From NCBI GenBank assembly GCA_003574785.1, contig QORU01000013.1, positions 1 to 64,000 on the forward strand: a stretch of 64,000 nt of DNA. The letters run 5' to 3'. The DNA comes from Taklimakanibacter deserti (GTDB taxonomy: Bacteria > Pseudomonadota > Alphaproteobacteria > Rhizobiales > Aestuariivirgaceae). Made by a program: the position numbers and the translations under genes. Within the stretch, counting starts at the first letter, position 1, and each line of letters opens with the position of its first letter. Below are positions 36,538 to 44,844 of the stretch, piece by piece. The notes under the pieces are model-generated. The model did no database searches. It was not told the DNA's origin and worked only from the letters and a program-made list of their open reading frames with translations.

Positions 36538-37593
36538 CTAATTCAATCTAAGCCCGCTTTCGCGATGGAAGACATGGATGTCGGCGGTCTTGGCCGTGAT
36601 GATCCGGGCATCGCCGGGCGAGAACTGCGGCCGGTCCAGCGTCAAGAGCGTCACGCGCTCCTGGGCGGCATCGAGCGTAACTTGCGTGCTCATGCCCAGG
36701 GGTTCGACGACCGCCACCGTCGCGGCAATCCCTGATCCGGCGAAATGCAGATGCTCCGGCCTGATGCCGATCACCACTTCCTGGCCTTCAGTGGCTGTCG
36801 TAGAGGCCGGAAGCGCCAGCAGCGCGCCATCGGCGAGGCGGGCCGACCTCTTCTCGATGACCGCGTCGAAGAAATTCATCGTCGGCGAGCCGATGAAGCC
36901 CGCGACGAAGATATTGGCGGGGCGATCATAGAGCTCGAGCGGCGCTCCCACTTGCTGGATGACGCCGTCATTCATCACCACGATGCGGTTGGCCATGGTC
37001 ATCGCCTCGACCTGGTCATGGGTGACATAGATGGCGGTCGTCTTGAGTTGCTGATGCAGCGCCTTGATCTCGGTGCGCATGGTCGAGCGCAATTTGGCAT
37101 CGAGATTGGACAGCGGCTCGTCGAACAGAAAAACCTGGGGCTGGCGCACGATGGCGCGCCCCATGGCGACGCGCTGGCGCTGGCCGCCGGAAAGCTGCTT
37201 CGGCAGGCGCTCGAGCAGGCTGCCGAGGCCGAGCTTCTGCGAGGCGGCGCCGACGCGTTCGCTGATCATGGCCTGAGGGCTCTTGCGCAAGTTGAGGCTG
37301 AACGCCATGTTCCGCCGCACATCCATATGCGGGTAGAGCGCATAGGACTGGAACACCATGGCGATGTCGCGATCCTTGGGCGCCACGTGATTGACCTCCC
37401 GTTCGCCGATACGGATCTCGCCGCCATTGATGGTCTCGAGCCCGGCGATGGATCTGAGCAACGTCGACTTGCCGCAGCCCGACGGGCCGACGAGCACGAC
37501 GAACTCGCCATCGGCGATGTCGAGATCGATCGATTTGAGCACCGTGATCGGTCCGAAGGCCTTGTGGACATTGCGCAGGGAAACGGAAGCCAT
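36538..37593 (-). CDS. CUT1 ABC importer ATPase (UgpC/MalK family)
   Basis: 351 residues from the ATG at 37593; a longer frame upstream is the shadow of the permease gene. Motifs: [49 protein letters not shown] and [11 protein letters not shown], then a TOBE region with VVIGIRPEHLHF. Last gene of the GntR/PLP/CUT1 operon, ending 18 bases from the large inverted repeat at 36355-36520. It serves the permeases at 37596 and 38443. Confidence 0.93.
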   Translation of the reverse strand: MASVSLRNVHKAFGPITVLKSIDLDIADGEFVVLVGPSGCGKSTLLRSIAGLETINGGEIRIGEREVNHVAPKDRDIAMVFQSYALYPHMDVRRNMAFSLNLRKSPQAMISERVGAASQKLGLGSLLERLPKQLSGGQRQRVAMGRAIVRQPQVFLFDEPLSNLDAKLRSTMRTEIKALHQQLKTTAIYVTHDQVEAMTMANRIVVMNDGVIQQVGAPLELYDRPANIFVAGFIGSPTMNFFDAVIEKRSARLADGALLALPASTTATEGQEVVIGIRPEHLHFAGSGIAATVAVVEPLGMSTQVTLDAAQERVTLLTLDRPQFSPGDARIITAKTADIHVFHRESGLRLN

Positions 37594-37595
37594 GA

Positions 37596-38441
37596 TTAGC
37601 CCTTGACGGCGCCGGCGGTGAGGCCGGTGACCAGATAACGTTGCAGGAACAGGAAGAACAGGCAGACCGGGATGAGGGCCAGCACCGAGGCCGCCATCAT
37701 CTGCCCCCAGTCGACGGCGAATTTGCCGATGAAGGTGAGAAGCCCGACCGAGAAGGTCTTCTGGCTCTCGCTGTTGATCAGCATCAGGCCGAACAGCAAC
37801 TCGCTCCAGGCGGCGGTGAAGACGAAGGCAACGGTGGCGCCCATGCCGGGCAGCGTCAAGGGCAGGATCACGCGCCGGAGCGCCATGAGGCGCGTGCAGC
37901 CGTCGATCATCGCCGCTTCTTCCAAATCCTTCGGCACGCCGTCGAAGAAGGACTGCATCAGGAAGGTCGCGAAGGCGATATTGAAGGCGGTGTAGATGAT
38001 GATGAGCCCATAGAGACTGTCGGTGAGGCCGATCTGGCCCATGATCCGATAGATCGGCGGGATCACCATCACCAAAGGAAAGGTCTGGGTGAGAAGCAGG
38101 ACGAGGCTCACCATGGCCTTGCCGCGGAAGCGGAAGCGCGACAGCGCGTAGCCGGCGAAGGACGCGACCGCGGTGACGATCACCGCCGTCGCCACCGAGA
38201 CCAGGATGCTGTTGAGGAAATAGCGCGGGAAGTCGGTGGCCTCGAGGACGCTCGCATAATTGGCGAGCGTCATGCGGCTCGGCCACAGGCGGATGCCTTC
38301 GCTATAGAGCAGATCCTGCGGCGTCACCGAGATCTTGATCGTCCAATAGATCGGGAGCAGCGCGAAGGCGACATAGGCGGCGACGGCGGCGTAAAGGCCG
38401 ATCTGGCCGAGGAGGCGCTGGAGGAGGGACTGGCCGGGCAT
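37596..38441 (-). CDS. CUT1 ABC importer permease, MalG type
   Basis: 281 residues, six membrane helices. The EAA loop is DLEEAAMIDGCTRLMALRRV near residues 171-190, and the C-terminus LVTGLTAGAVKG is typical. It follows the MalF-type gene by one base, indicating tight co-translation. The ligand cannot be deduced; the EAA loop has an atypical methionine and cysteine. Confidence 0.92.
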   Translation of the reverse strand: MPGQSLLQRLLGQIGLYAAVAAYVAFALLPIYWTIKISVTPQDLLYSEGIRLWPSRMTLANYASVLEATDFPRYFLNSILVSVATAVIVTAVASFAGYALSRFRFRGKAMVSLVLLLTQTFPLVMVIPPIYRIMGQIGLTDSLYGLIIIYTAFNIAFATFLMQSFFDGVPKDLEEAAMIDGCTRLMALRRVILPLTLPGMGATVAFVFTAAWSELLFGLMLINSESQKTFSVGLLTFIGKFAVDWGQMMAASVLALIPVCLFFLFLQRYLVTGLTAGAVKG

Positions 38442-38442
38442 G

Positions 38443-39357
38443 TCAGGTGTCCCTCAGAAGCGCGCGCCGCATCTGGATGACGATCAGCGCATAGGCGATG
38501 AGAAGCACGAGCAGGAGGACGGCGATGGCCGAGGCATAGCCCTTGTCGAGCGATTTGAAGGCCGAGACATAGATGTAGGTGGCGATGGTGTTGGTGGAGC
38601 CCGCCGGCCCTCCCGCCGTCATGACATAGATGAGATCGGCGAAGGTCGCGATCCACACGGTGCGCAGCATCACGGTGATGGCGATGGTGGGGGCGAGGAA
38701 GGGGAGCGTCACCTTGGTGAATTGCTGCCAGGGCGAGGCGCCGTCGATGGCGGCGGCCTCATAGAGCTCGGAAGGAATGGATTTGCGCGCCGCGAGCAGC
38801 GTGATGGCGAAGAAGGGGATGCCGAACCAGACATTGGCGATGATCGGCCCCCACATGGCTGTTGCGGGATCGGCCAGGATGGTGACGGGCTCGGCTTGAA
38901 GGCCGATCGCATGGAAGACATGCGGCAAGGGGCCGATGAGCGGATTGAACAGCCACGCCCAGGTGAGGCCGGTCAGGAAGATCGGTACCGCCCAGGGCAG
39001 GAAGACGAGGCCTTGCACCAGCTTCTGGCCGTGGAAGGGCCGGTTGAGCAGGAGAGCGAGGCCGAGGCCCAAGAAGAACTGCAGAGCGAGGCTCCAGACC
39101 GTCCACCAGAAGGTGTTGATGAGCGCGCCATGCAGGACGGGATCGCCGAGCATCGCACGGTATTGGCCGAGGCCGACGAATTCCGAGCGGAAGGCCGAGA
39201 ACTTGCGGAAGGAATAGCCGATGCCGATGATGAGCGGCACGATGAGGATGGTGAAGATGATGACGAGCGCCGGGCTCAGATAGAGCCACGGTTCGAGCCA
39301 CCGGCGCCGGTCGGCTTGCCGCTGCAATCCCCCAATGTCTTCGACGAGAACTGTCAT
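38443..39357 (-). CDS. CUT1 ABC importer permease, MalF type
   Basis: 304 residues, six membrane helices after a 28-residue cytoplasmic start. The EAA loop is YEAAAIDGASPWQQFTKVTL near 209-228, followed by MTAGGPAGSTNTIATYIYV. It is the partner of the permease at 37596. A palindromic repeat (39368-39532) separates it from the binding-protein gene, the same arrangement as smoE-smoF. Confidence 0.92.
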   Translation of the reverse strand: MTVLVEDIGGLQRQADRRRWLEPWLYLSPALVIIFTILIVPLIIGIGYSFRKFSAFRSEFVGLGQYRAMLGDPVLHGALINTFWWTVWSLALQFFLGLGLALLLNRPFHGQKLVQGLVFLPWAVPIFLTGLTWAWLFNPLIGPLPHVFHAIGLQAEPVTILADPATAMWGPIIANVWFGIPFFAITLLAARKSIPSELYEAAAIDGASPWQQFTKVTLPFLAPTIAITVMLRTVWIATFADLIYVMTAGGPAGSTNTIATYIYVSAFKSLDKGYASAIAVLLLVLLIAYALIVIQMRRALLRDT

Positions 39358-39367
39358 TTCATGCTTT

Positions 39368-39532
39368 CCCCTTCTCCTGCGCGGGACGCGTGGGAGAAGG
39401 TGGCCGAAGGCCGGATGAGGGCTCTTTCGTGCAGCGCACTTTGATTTTAAAGAACAGTTCTAGCTGAGGCAAAGAGCCCTCACCCGCCCTCCGGGCACCC
39501 TCTCCCATTGCTACGCAACGGGAGAGGGGAAG
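39368..39532. repeat. Palindromic repeat element, copy 2 (between binding protein and permease)
   Basis: About 165 bases, homologous end to end with the element at 33607-33768: a 46-base block is identical and the flanking arms are nearly so, while the central 40 bases differ. The end nearest the binding-protein gene is a strong hairpin, CCCTCTCCC/GGGAGAGGG (39498-39506 / 39520-39528) with an inner TTGC/GCAA stem. It lies 38 bases after the binding-protein stop. Confidence 0.87.
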
Positions 39533-39566
39533 ATTCAGGTGACAGCTTTCGCTTTCTACCATTTAC

Positions 39567-40844
39567 CTACTTATTGCTTTCCATCCATTTCTTCTGCTCG
39601 GCGGTGAGGAAGGTGGCCCATTCATCCGCCACTTCCTTCGGGCTGCGCTTTGCGAGCAGGATCTGCTGGAAGCCGGTCGGCACCATGGAATCATAGAACA
39701 CGCCCAGATTCTCGAGATGCGTCGGCGGCGTCACGAACACATATTTGTCGGGGTTCGCGAGTTCCTCGAACCAGCCCTTGAACTGCTCGGTCTTGAAATG
39801 CGCATCCTGGTCGGCGCCATTGTGGATCGGCAGCACGCCCACCACCTTGGCCCATTCGAGATTCTGCTTGTTGGAGGACAGGAACTCGATGACCTTCCAG
39901 GACTCCTTCTTGGCCGGGCTGTCGGCGAACATCGACCAGCCGGCATAGCCCAAGGTCGGATAGGACTTGCCATTGGGACCGACCGGCATCGGCGCCACGG
40001 CGAAATCATCGGCCTTCATCTTCTCGGCGATGCCGATCAAGGCATCCGGATCCTGGTCGAGCATGGCGCATGTGCCGGTATAGAAGCCGGTCACGATCTC
40101 GTTGAAGCCCCAGCTCACGCTGTCCTTCGGCACGAGACCGTTCTTGTACATGTCCTGCAGCATCTGCAGCGCCTTGACCGAGCCTTCCTCGTTGAAGGTC
40201 GAGGTGCCGTCCTCGTTGAAGAAGCCGGGCTTGCCGTCCATGATGTTCATGAACATCTGGATGCCGCCGAAGGCGCCGGGGCCGCCCCTCAGGCAATAGC
40301 CGTATTTGCCGTTGCCGAGGCCTGAGATCTTCTTGGACGCATCGATGAACTCATCGATCGTCTTCGGCGCTTCTTTGAGGCCGGCTTCGGCGAAGAGCTT
40401 CTTGTTCCAGAACATCGCGCGGGCGTAATAGCCATAGGGAATCATATATTGCGTGTTCTTGACGGTGGAGCCGAAAACCTTGGCGCGGTCGCCCAAGGTT
40501 CCGAATTCCGGCCAGTCCTTCATATAGGGGCCGAGATCCTCGAGCTGGCCGTTATTGCCATAAAGGCCCATCCAGCGTTCCGGCATCTCGACGATGTCCG
40601 GTGTCTCACCCGCCTGCACCATAGAGAGGAATTTCTCGAAGGCCTGGCCCCAGGGCAGCGACACGATCTCGACCTTGATGTCGGGATTGGCCTTCTCGAA
40701 CTCATCGAGCTCCTTGCGCAGGAATTCGGTGCGCTGCGGGCTGGTGATCACCTCCACCAGTTGCACCTTGGTCTCGGCCGAAGCAACGCTCGCCAGAGCG
40801 GCGATGCCGGCGCCGAACATGATTGTCTGCAGCAGTCTTTTCAT
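39567..40844 (-). CDS. CUT1 extracellular solute-binding protein
   Basis: 425 residues from the ATG at 40844, with GGGAGGA upstream; the longer frame to 40910 has no leader. A signal peptide is clear (MKRLLQTIMFGAGIAALASV, cleavage at ASA-ET). SBP family 1; SLPWGQAFEKFLSMVQAGETP and MIPYGYYARAMFWN are ligand-lobe segments. It follows the PLP-enzyme gene by 23 bases in the same operon, so the ligand may be a sulfur- or amino-containing compound rather than a plain sugar. Confidence 0.9.
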   Translation of the reverse strand: MKRLLQTIMFGAGIAALASVASAETKVQLVEVITSPQRTEFLRKELDEFEKANPDIKVEIVSLPWGQAFEKFLSMVQAGETPDIVEMPERWMGLYGNNGQLEDLGPYMKDWPEFGTLGDRAKVFGSTVKNTQYMIPYGYYARAMFWNKKLFAEAGLKEAPKTIDEFIDASKKISGLGNGKYGYCLRGGPGAFGGIQMFMNIMDGKPGFFNEDGTSTFNEEGSVKALQMLQDMYKNGLVPKDSVSWGFNEIVTGFYTGTCAMLDQDPDALIGIAEKMKADDFAVAPMPVGPNGKSYPTLGYAGWSMFADSPAKKESWKVIEFLSSNKQNLEWAKVVGVLPIHNGADQDAHFKTEQFKGWFEELANPDKYVFVTPPTHLENLGVFYDSMVPTGFQQILLAKRSPKEVADEWATFLTAEQKKWMESNK

Positions 40845-40867
40845 GTGGTCTCCTCCCTTGTTGGTTC

Positions 40868-42043
40868 TCACGTCACACTCTTCGCCAGGGCGTTCTCGAG
40901 ATCCGCCCACAGCGTCTCGGCATCCTCCAATCCGACATGCAGCCTGATCGCCCGCGGGCTGACGTTGAAGCGGTCGAAGGAATTGACGCCCGGCGTCTGC
41001 GCGAGCGATGCAGCGACCGGCACGACAAGACTCTCATGCCCGCCCCAGCTGACGCCGAGGCGGAAGAATTTCAAGAGATCGGCGAAGCGCGGGATGTCGA
41101 TCGCCTCATCGACCTCGAAGGTGAAGAGGCCGGTGAAACCCGACAAGGTCGCGCGCCCCGGATGGTTGGAATAGACCGGATGATGGATCTTGGTGACATG
41201 CGCATGTCCGCGCAGGCGCTCGGCAAGAGTGAGCGCGCTTTCCATATGGCGCTTGAGCCGGAAGGGCAAGGTGCGCAGGCCCCGCGTGAGAAGGAAAGCC
41301 TCGAGCGGCGACAGCTTGGCGCCGAGGAAAGGATGGGTGAGCTCGTTGATCCGGGCGATGAGCGCCGTCGAGCCTGAGACCACGCCCGCCACCGTGTCGC
41401 TGTGGCCGCCGATATATTTGGAGGCGGAATGGAGCACCAGATCGACGCCATGGGTGACAGGCTTCTGGAAGATCGGCGTCGCCCAGGAATTGTCCATGAC
41501 GGTGATGATGCCCTGGGCGCGGGCAGCCTTGGCGAGGCGCCCTATGTCCTGCAGCTCGAAGACCATGGAAGAGGGGCTTTCGAGATAGAGGAGCCTGGCC
41601 CCGGGAAGGGCTGCCTCGACCGCCTCGGCATCGGACCCGTCGACATAGTCGACCGTGACGCCGAAGCGCGGCAGGAGCTTCTCGAAGAAGCGATAGGCAT
41701 CGCCATAGCAATTTCGCACCGCGAGGATGCGGTCGCCCGAGGAGACGATAGAGAGCACGGTCGAGCTGATCGCCGCCATGCCGGAAGAGAAGGCGCGGGC
41801 GGCCTCGGCCTGCTCGAGGGCGGCGATGCGGCGTTCGAAATCATGCACCGTCGGATTGCCGACACGGCTGTAGATGTAGCCATTGCGCTCGCCGGCAAAG
41901 GCGTTGCGCATTTCGGCATAGTCTTTGAAGGTGAAGAGCGAGGTCTGGTAGATCGGTCCGACGACGGGGTCGTGGAGATGCGGCGCATCATCGGTGACGA
42001 TGAGCGAAGCGGCTGCGATGGCGGCGTCCGCGGCGTCGGTCAT
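40868..42043 (-). CDS. PLP-dependent cystathionine lyase/synthase-family enzyme in the importer operon
   Basis: 391 residues from the ATG at 42043, preceded by GAGAG five bases upstream; ATGs at 42061 and 42088 lack ribosome-binding sites. PLP lysine K209 in HSASKYIGGHSD, YIYSRVGNPT, ESPSSMVFELQD and DNSWATPIFQKP show a complete Cys/Met-metabolism fold. ESPSS in place of the usual ETP(S)NP, and the DNSWATP pattern, lean to the cystathionine beta-lyase side. Co-transcribed between a FadR-type regulator and a CUT1 importer, it probably acts on the imported compound. Confidence 0.88.
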   Translation of the reverse strand: MTDAADAAIAAASLIVTDDAPHLHDPVVGPIYQTSLFTFKDYAEMRNAFAGERNGYIYSRVGNPTVHDFERRIAALEQAEAARAFSSGMAAISSTVLSIVSSGDRILAVRNCYGDAYRFFEKLLPRFGVTVDYVDGSDAEAVEAALPGARLLYLESPSSMVFELQDIGRLAKAARAQGIITVMDNSWATPIFQKPVTHGVDLVLHSASKYIGGHSDTVAGVVSGSTALIARINELTHPFLGAKLSPLEAFLLTRGLRTLPFRLKRHMESALTLAERLRGHAHVTKIHHPVYSNHPGRATLSGFTGLFTFEVDEAIDIPRFADLLKFFRLGVSWGGHESLVVPVAASLAQTPGVNSFDRFNVSPRAIRLHVGLEDAETLWADLENALAKSVT

Positions 42044-42050
42044 GCGGCTC

Positions 42051-42779
42051 TCATGCTTCATTTGGATAGGCCTCGCGGATTTCCTCACCGACGCTGTCGA
42101 TGATCTTGAGCGCTTCGGCGCGCGCCGCTTCCGGATCGCGCCGCGCTATCGCGTCAAACATGCTGCGGTGGAACGGGAAGGACGCCTCGGCGAAATTCGG
42201 CAGCTGCAGCGGGTTCTCCCAGAACTGATGCACCAGGTCGCGCATCGACTGGATGATCTGGGTGAAGAGCGGATTGCCGGTCGCCTCGATGATCGACTGG
42301 TGATATTCCCAGTCCTCCTCGGAGGAATTGCCCTTGGCATGGGCGCGCTCCATGCGGTCGAGCGCCGTCTCGATCATGGCGATGCGGTCGGGCGAAGCGG
42401 AAGCGGCGCAAATGGCGGCGGCCTCGCCCTCGAGCGCGCGGCGCACCTGCAAGCCATAGAGCAGGCTCTTGACCTTCGATGACTGGCTGAGGACCAGCGG
42501 CACATGCAGGATGTTGCGCCCGACCGCCTTGCGCAGGAAAACGCCCGAGCCTTTGCGCATCTCGACGATGCCGAGCGCCTCCCAGCGCTTCAGGGCCTCG
42601 CGGACCGTGGGCCGGCTGACTTCCAGCCTTTCGCACAGCATGCGCTCGGAAGGGAGTTTTTCCCCCAGCGCGATGTGGGCTTCCTCGACATAGGCCGCCA
42701 GCGCATCAATCACAGCAGAGTCAAGGGTTTGGCTCTTGACCGGACCCAGAAAAGCAGACGGCGCAGGCTTGGATTTCAA
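42051..42779 (-). CDS. GntR-family (FadR/FCD) transcriptional regulator
   Basis: 242 residues. The winged HTH spans about 20-85, with KLPSERMLCERLEVSRPTVREALKRWEALG. The FCD effector domain covers about 105-230; the metal/ligand histidine motif is seen in EDWEYHQSIIEATGNPLF. FCD regulators bind carboxylates or amino acids. First gene of the operon with the PLP enzyme and CUT1 importer, suggesting control by the imported substrate. A candidate operator is at 42817-42828. Confidence 0.9.
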   Translation of the reverse strand: MKSKPAPSAFLGPVKSQTLDSAVIDALAAYVEEAHIALGEKLPSERMLCERLEVSRPTVREALKRWEALGIVEMRKGSGVFLRKAVGRNILHVPLVLSQSSKVKSLLYGLQVRRALEGEAAAICAASASPDRIAMIETALDRMERAHAKGNSSEEDWEYHQSIIEATGNPLFTQIIQSMRDLVHQFWENPLQLPNFAEASFPFHRSMFDAIARRDPEAARAEALKIIDSVGEEIREAYPNEA

Positions 42780-42816
42780 GACGCTTCTCTCTCTGTCCTG
42801 ACTTCAAGCGGTCAGG

Positions 42817-42828
42817 CTGTCAGACCAG
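42817..42828. promoter_or_regulatory. Candidate FadR-type operator
   Basis: CTGTCAGACCAG lies 38 bases upstream of the regulator's start codon. It contains TGGTCTGACA on the minus strand, close to the TGGTCnGACCA-like sites bound by several FCD-type GntR regulators. One half-site deviates. Autoregulation is inferred. Confidence 0.35.
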
Positions 42829-42877
42829 TTGAGTCAAGCTTCAAGAGGGAGAAAAGTCAAGCTCCAATCAGGAACCG

Positions 42878-43867
42878 CTAGCGGTTCGCCGGCGTCCGGC
42901 CGTAGAGCAGGAGCATCGCGATGATGACGACGCCATAGATGATCTGCCGCCCCGCCTCCGGCATCTGCATCACCGACAGGATCGACTGCAGGAGCGTGAT
43001 CAGGATGACGCCCGCCACGGTGCCGAGATAGGAGCCGCGGCCGCCGAGGATCGACGTGCCGCCCAGCACCACGGCGGCGATCGAAGGCAGGAGATAGGTG
43101 TCGCCCATCGACTGCGCCGCCTTGGATGCATAGCCCGCGAGCAGCACGCCGCCAAAGGCGCTGAGCCCGCCTGAGACGACGAAGGCGATCAAGACGACGC
43201 GGCGCGTGTCGATGCCGGACATGTAGGCGGCGCGCTCGCGATTGCCGATCGCATAAACGCTGCGGCCGAAGGTCGTGCGGGTCAAGGCGAAGACCGCCGC
43301 GGCGCCGATCAGCGCCCAGATGATCACCGCATTGGGCACGCCCGGTACGAGGAAGCCTGTCGCGATGTAGCGCATCGCGGTTGTGGCTGAATCCTGGGGC
43401 GAGAAGCCGCCGGTATAGACGACCATCAGCCCTTGCGCGACCGCGTTGGTGGCGAGCGTGATGATCATCGATGGGATACGCAGATAGGCGACGCCAACGC
43501 CATTGGCCAGGCCGATCGCCATGCCGCACAGGATGCCGAAGGGAATGGCGAGCACCTCGCCGACATGACCGAAAGCGGCAGCGGCACAGGCCATCATGCC
43601 GCCGACGGCCACCGACCAAGGCACCGACAGGTCGATCTGGCCGAGCAGGATGACGATCATCATGCCGGTGGCGATGACGCCCAGGAACGAGGCCACCTTC
43701 AATTGCTGCAGAAGATACTCGACCGACAGGAAGCTCGTCGAATAGATGCTGCCCACGGCGAGCAGCAGCAGGATGCAACCGAAAGCGGTGGCGACCGCCG
43801 GATCGATGCGGCGAAAGAATTTCGGCAGGCGGCGCTCCATCCCGCGTTCTCCAGTGATATCGCTCAT
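42878..43867 (-). CDS. CUT2 (ribose-type) ABC permease 2
   Basis: 329 residues from the ATG at 43867, which overlaps the upstream permease stop by four bases. A BPD_transp_2 protein with eight to ten hydrophobic segments; GQIDLSVPWSVAVGGMMACA near residues 80-99 is the RbsC-family signature region, and GVLLAGYASKAAQSMGDTYLLPSIAAVVLGGTSILGG-type loops follow. It is only moderately similar to its partner at 43864-44844, so the pore is probably a heterodimer, as in YtfT-YjfF. Confidence 0.9.
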   Translation of the reverse strand: MSDITGERGMERRLPKFFRRIDPAVATAFGCILLLLAVGSIYSTSFLSVEYLLQQLKVASFLGVIATGMMIVILLGQIDLSVPWSVAVGGMMACAAAAFGHVGEVLAIPFGILCGMAIGLANGVGVAYLRIPSMIITLATNAVAQGLMVVYTGGFSPQDSATTAMRYIATGFLVPGVPNAVIIWALIGAAAVFALTRTTFGRSVYAIGNRERAAYMSGIDTRRVVLIAFVVSGGLSAFGGVLLAGYASKAAQSMGDTYLLPSIAAVVLGGTSILGGRGSYLGTVAGVILITLLQSILSVMQMPEAGRQIIYGVVIIAMLLLYGRTPANR

Positions 43868-44844
43868 CCGAACCACTCCAGCCGATTGCGGACACGGAAC
43901 AAGCCGAAGGCGCCGAGGCTGACGGCGATCAGCAATACTACGCCCTGGAACAGCGGCTGCCATAGCGGGTCGAAATCGAAGACGAAGAGGAGATCGCCGA
44001 TGGTGCGGAAGGCGAATGCGCCGAAGATCGCACCGATGACGCTGCCCTTGCCGCCGAAGAGCGATACACCTCCCAGCACCACGGCGGCGATGGAGAAGAG
44101 CGTATAGGCATTGCCGCTCGCATAAGCGGCCTCGCCCGTATAGGTGAAGAAGGTGAGAAAAAGGCCGCCGATCGCGGCGAGGAGACCTGCGAGCGCATAG
44201 GCCAGGAATTTCGCCCGGCGTATCGGCATGCCGGACATATAGGCCGCGGGCTCGGACGAGCCCGAGGCATAGGCGGCGCGGCCCAGCACCGAACGGCTGA
44301 ACGGCACCCAGACCACCAGCACCACGGCAGCGAGCGCAACGAGGCTCGCCGGGATGCCGCCAAACAACTTGCCGGTCAAGGCGTCGGCCAGGCCCTCATT
44401 CACCGAGCCACCAGGGTAGGGCCGCAGCAGCAGAGCGATCCCGAAATAGGCGGCCCCGGTGGCGATGGTGGCGACGATCGGCTGCAGCCGGCCATAAATC
44501 ACGATCAGCCCGTTGAGGATGCCGCAGGCGAGACCTGAGCCCAGCACCGCGATCACGCCCAGCGTGGTTGCGCCGGCCCCGCCGACGACAAGCCAGGAGG
44601 CGAGGCAGTTGGTGAGGATGAAGATCATGCCGACGGAGAGATCGATGCCGGCGGTGATCACCACCAGGGTCTGCGCCATCGCGACGAAGGCGAGGAGCAC
44701 GCTCTTATTGGCGGCGGTCTGCACGACATTGGCGGTGAAGCCCGCCGGATGATTGGCGACATAGATAGCAAACATGACGGCGAAGATGCCGATCGCCATC
44801 AAAGTCTGGCGCTGCTCGGCCAGCCAGAAGCGCCATTCCTTCAT
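43864..44844 (-). CDS. CUT2 (ribose-type) ABC permease 1
   Basis: 326 residues, BPD_transp_2 family. AGIDLSVGMIFILTNCLASW near residues 68-87 is the hallmark, with SIAAVVLGGVSLFGGKGSVIG near the C-terminal part. The start overlaps the ATPase stop by four bases. Together with the second permease and the double ATPase it makes a complete CUT2 importer. Confidence 0.91.
   Translation of the reverse strand: MKEWRFWLAEQRQTLMAIGIFAVMFAIYVANHPAGFTANVVQTAANKSVLLAFVAMAQTLVVITAGIDLSVGMIFILTNCLASWLVVGGAGATTLGVIAVLGSGLACGILNGLIVIYGRLQPIVATIATGAAYFGIALLLRPYPGGSVNEGLADALTGKLFGGIPASLVALAAVVLVVWVPFSRSVLGRAAYASGSSEPAAYMSGMPIRRAKFLAYALAGLLAAIGGLFLTFFTYTGEAAYASGNAYTLFSIAAVVLGGVSLFGGKGSVIGAIFGAFAFRTIGDLLFVFDFDPLWQPLFQGVVLLIAVSLGAFGLFRVRNRLEWFG

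Noticed and set aside
37594..38286. Extended 582-codon frame upstream of the CUT1 ATPase at 36538
   Set aside because: The extra residues are antiparallel noise over the permease gene; the ATPase starts at the ATG at 37593 with a normal N-terminus.
33607..39532. CRISPR array suggested by recurring palindromic words
   Set aside because: The copies are two isolated elements kilobases apart without regular spacers or cas genes; they are intergenic palindromic repeats.
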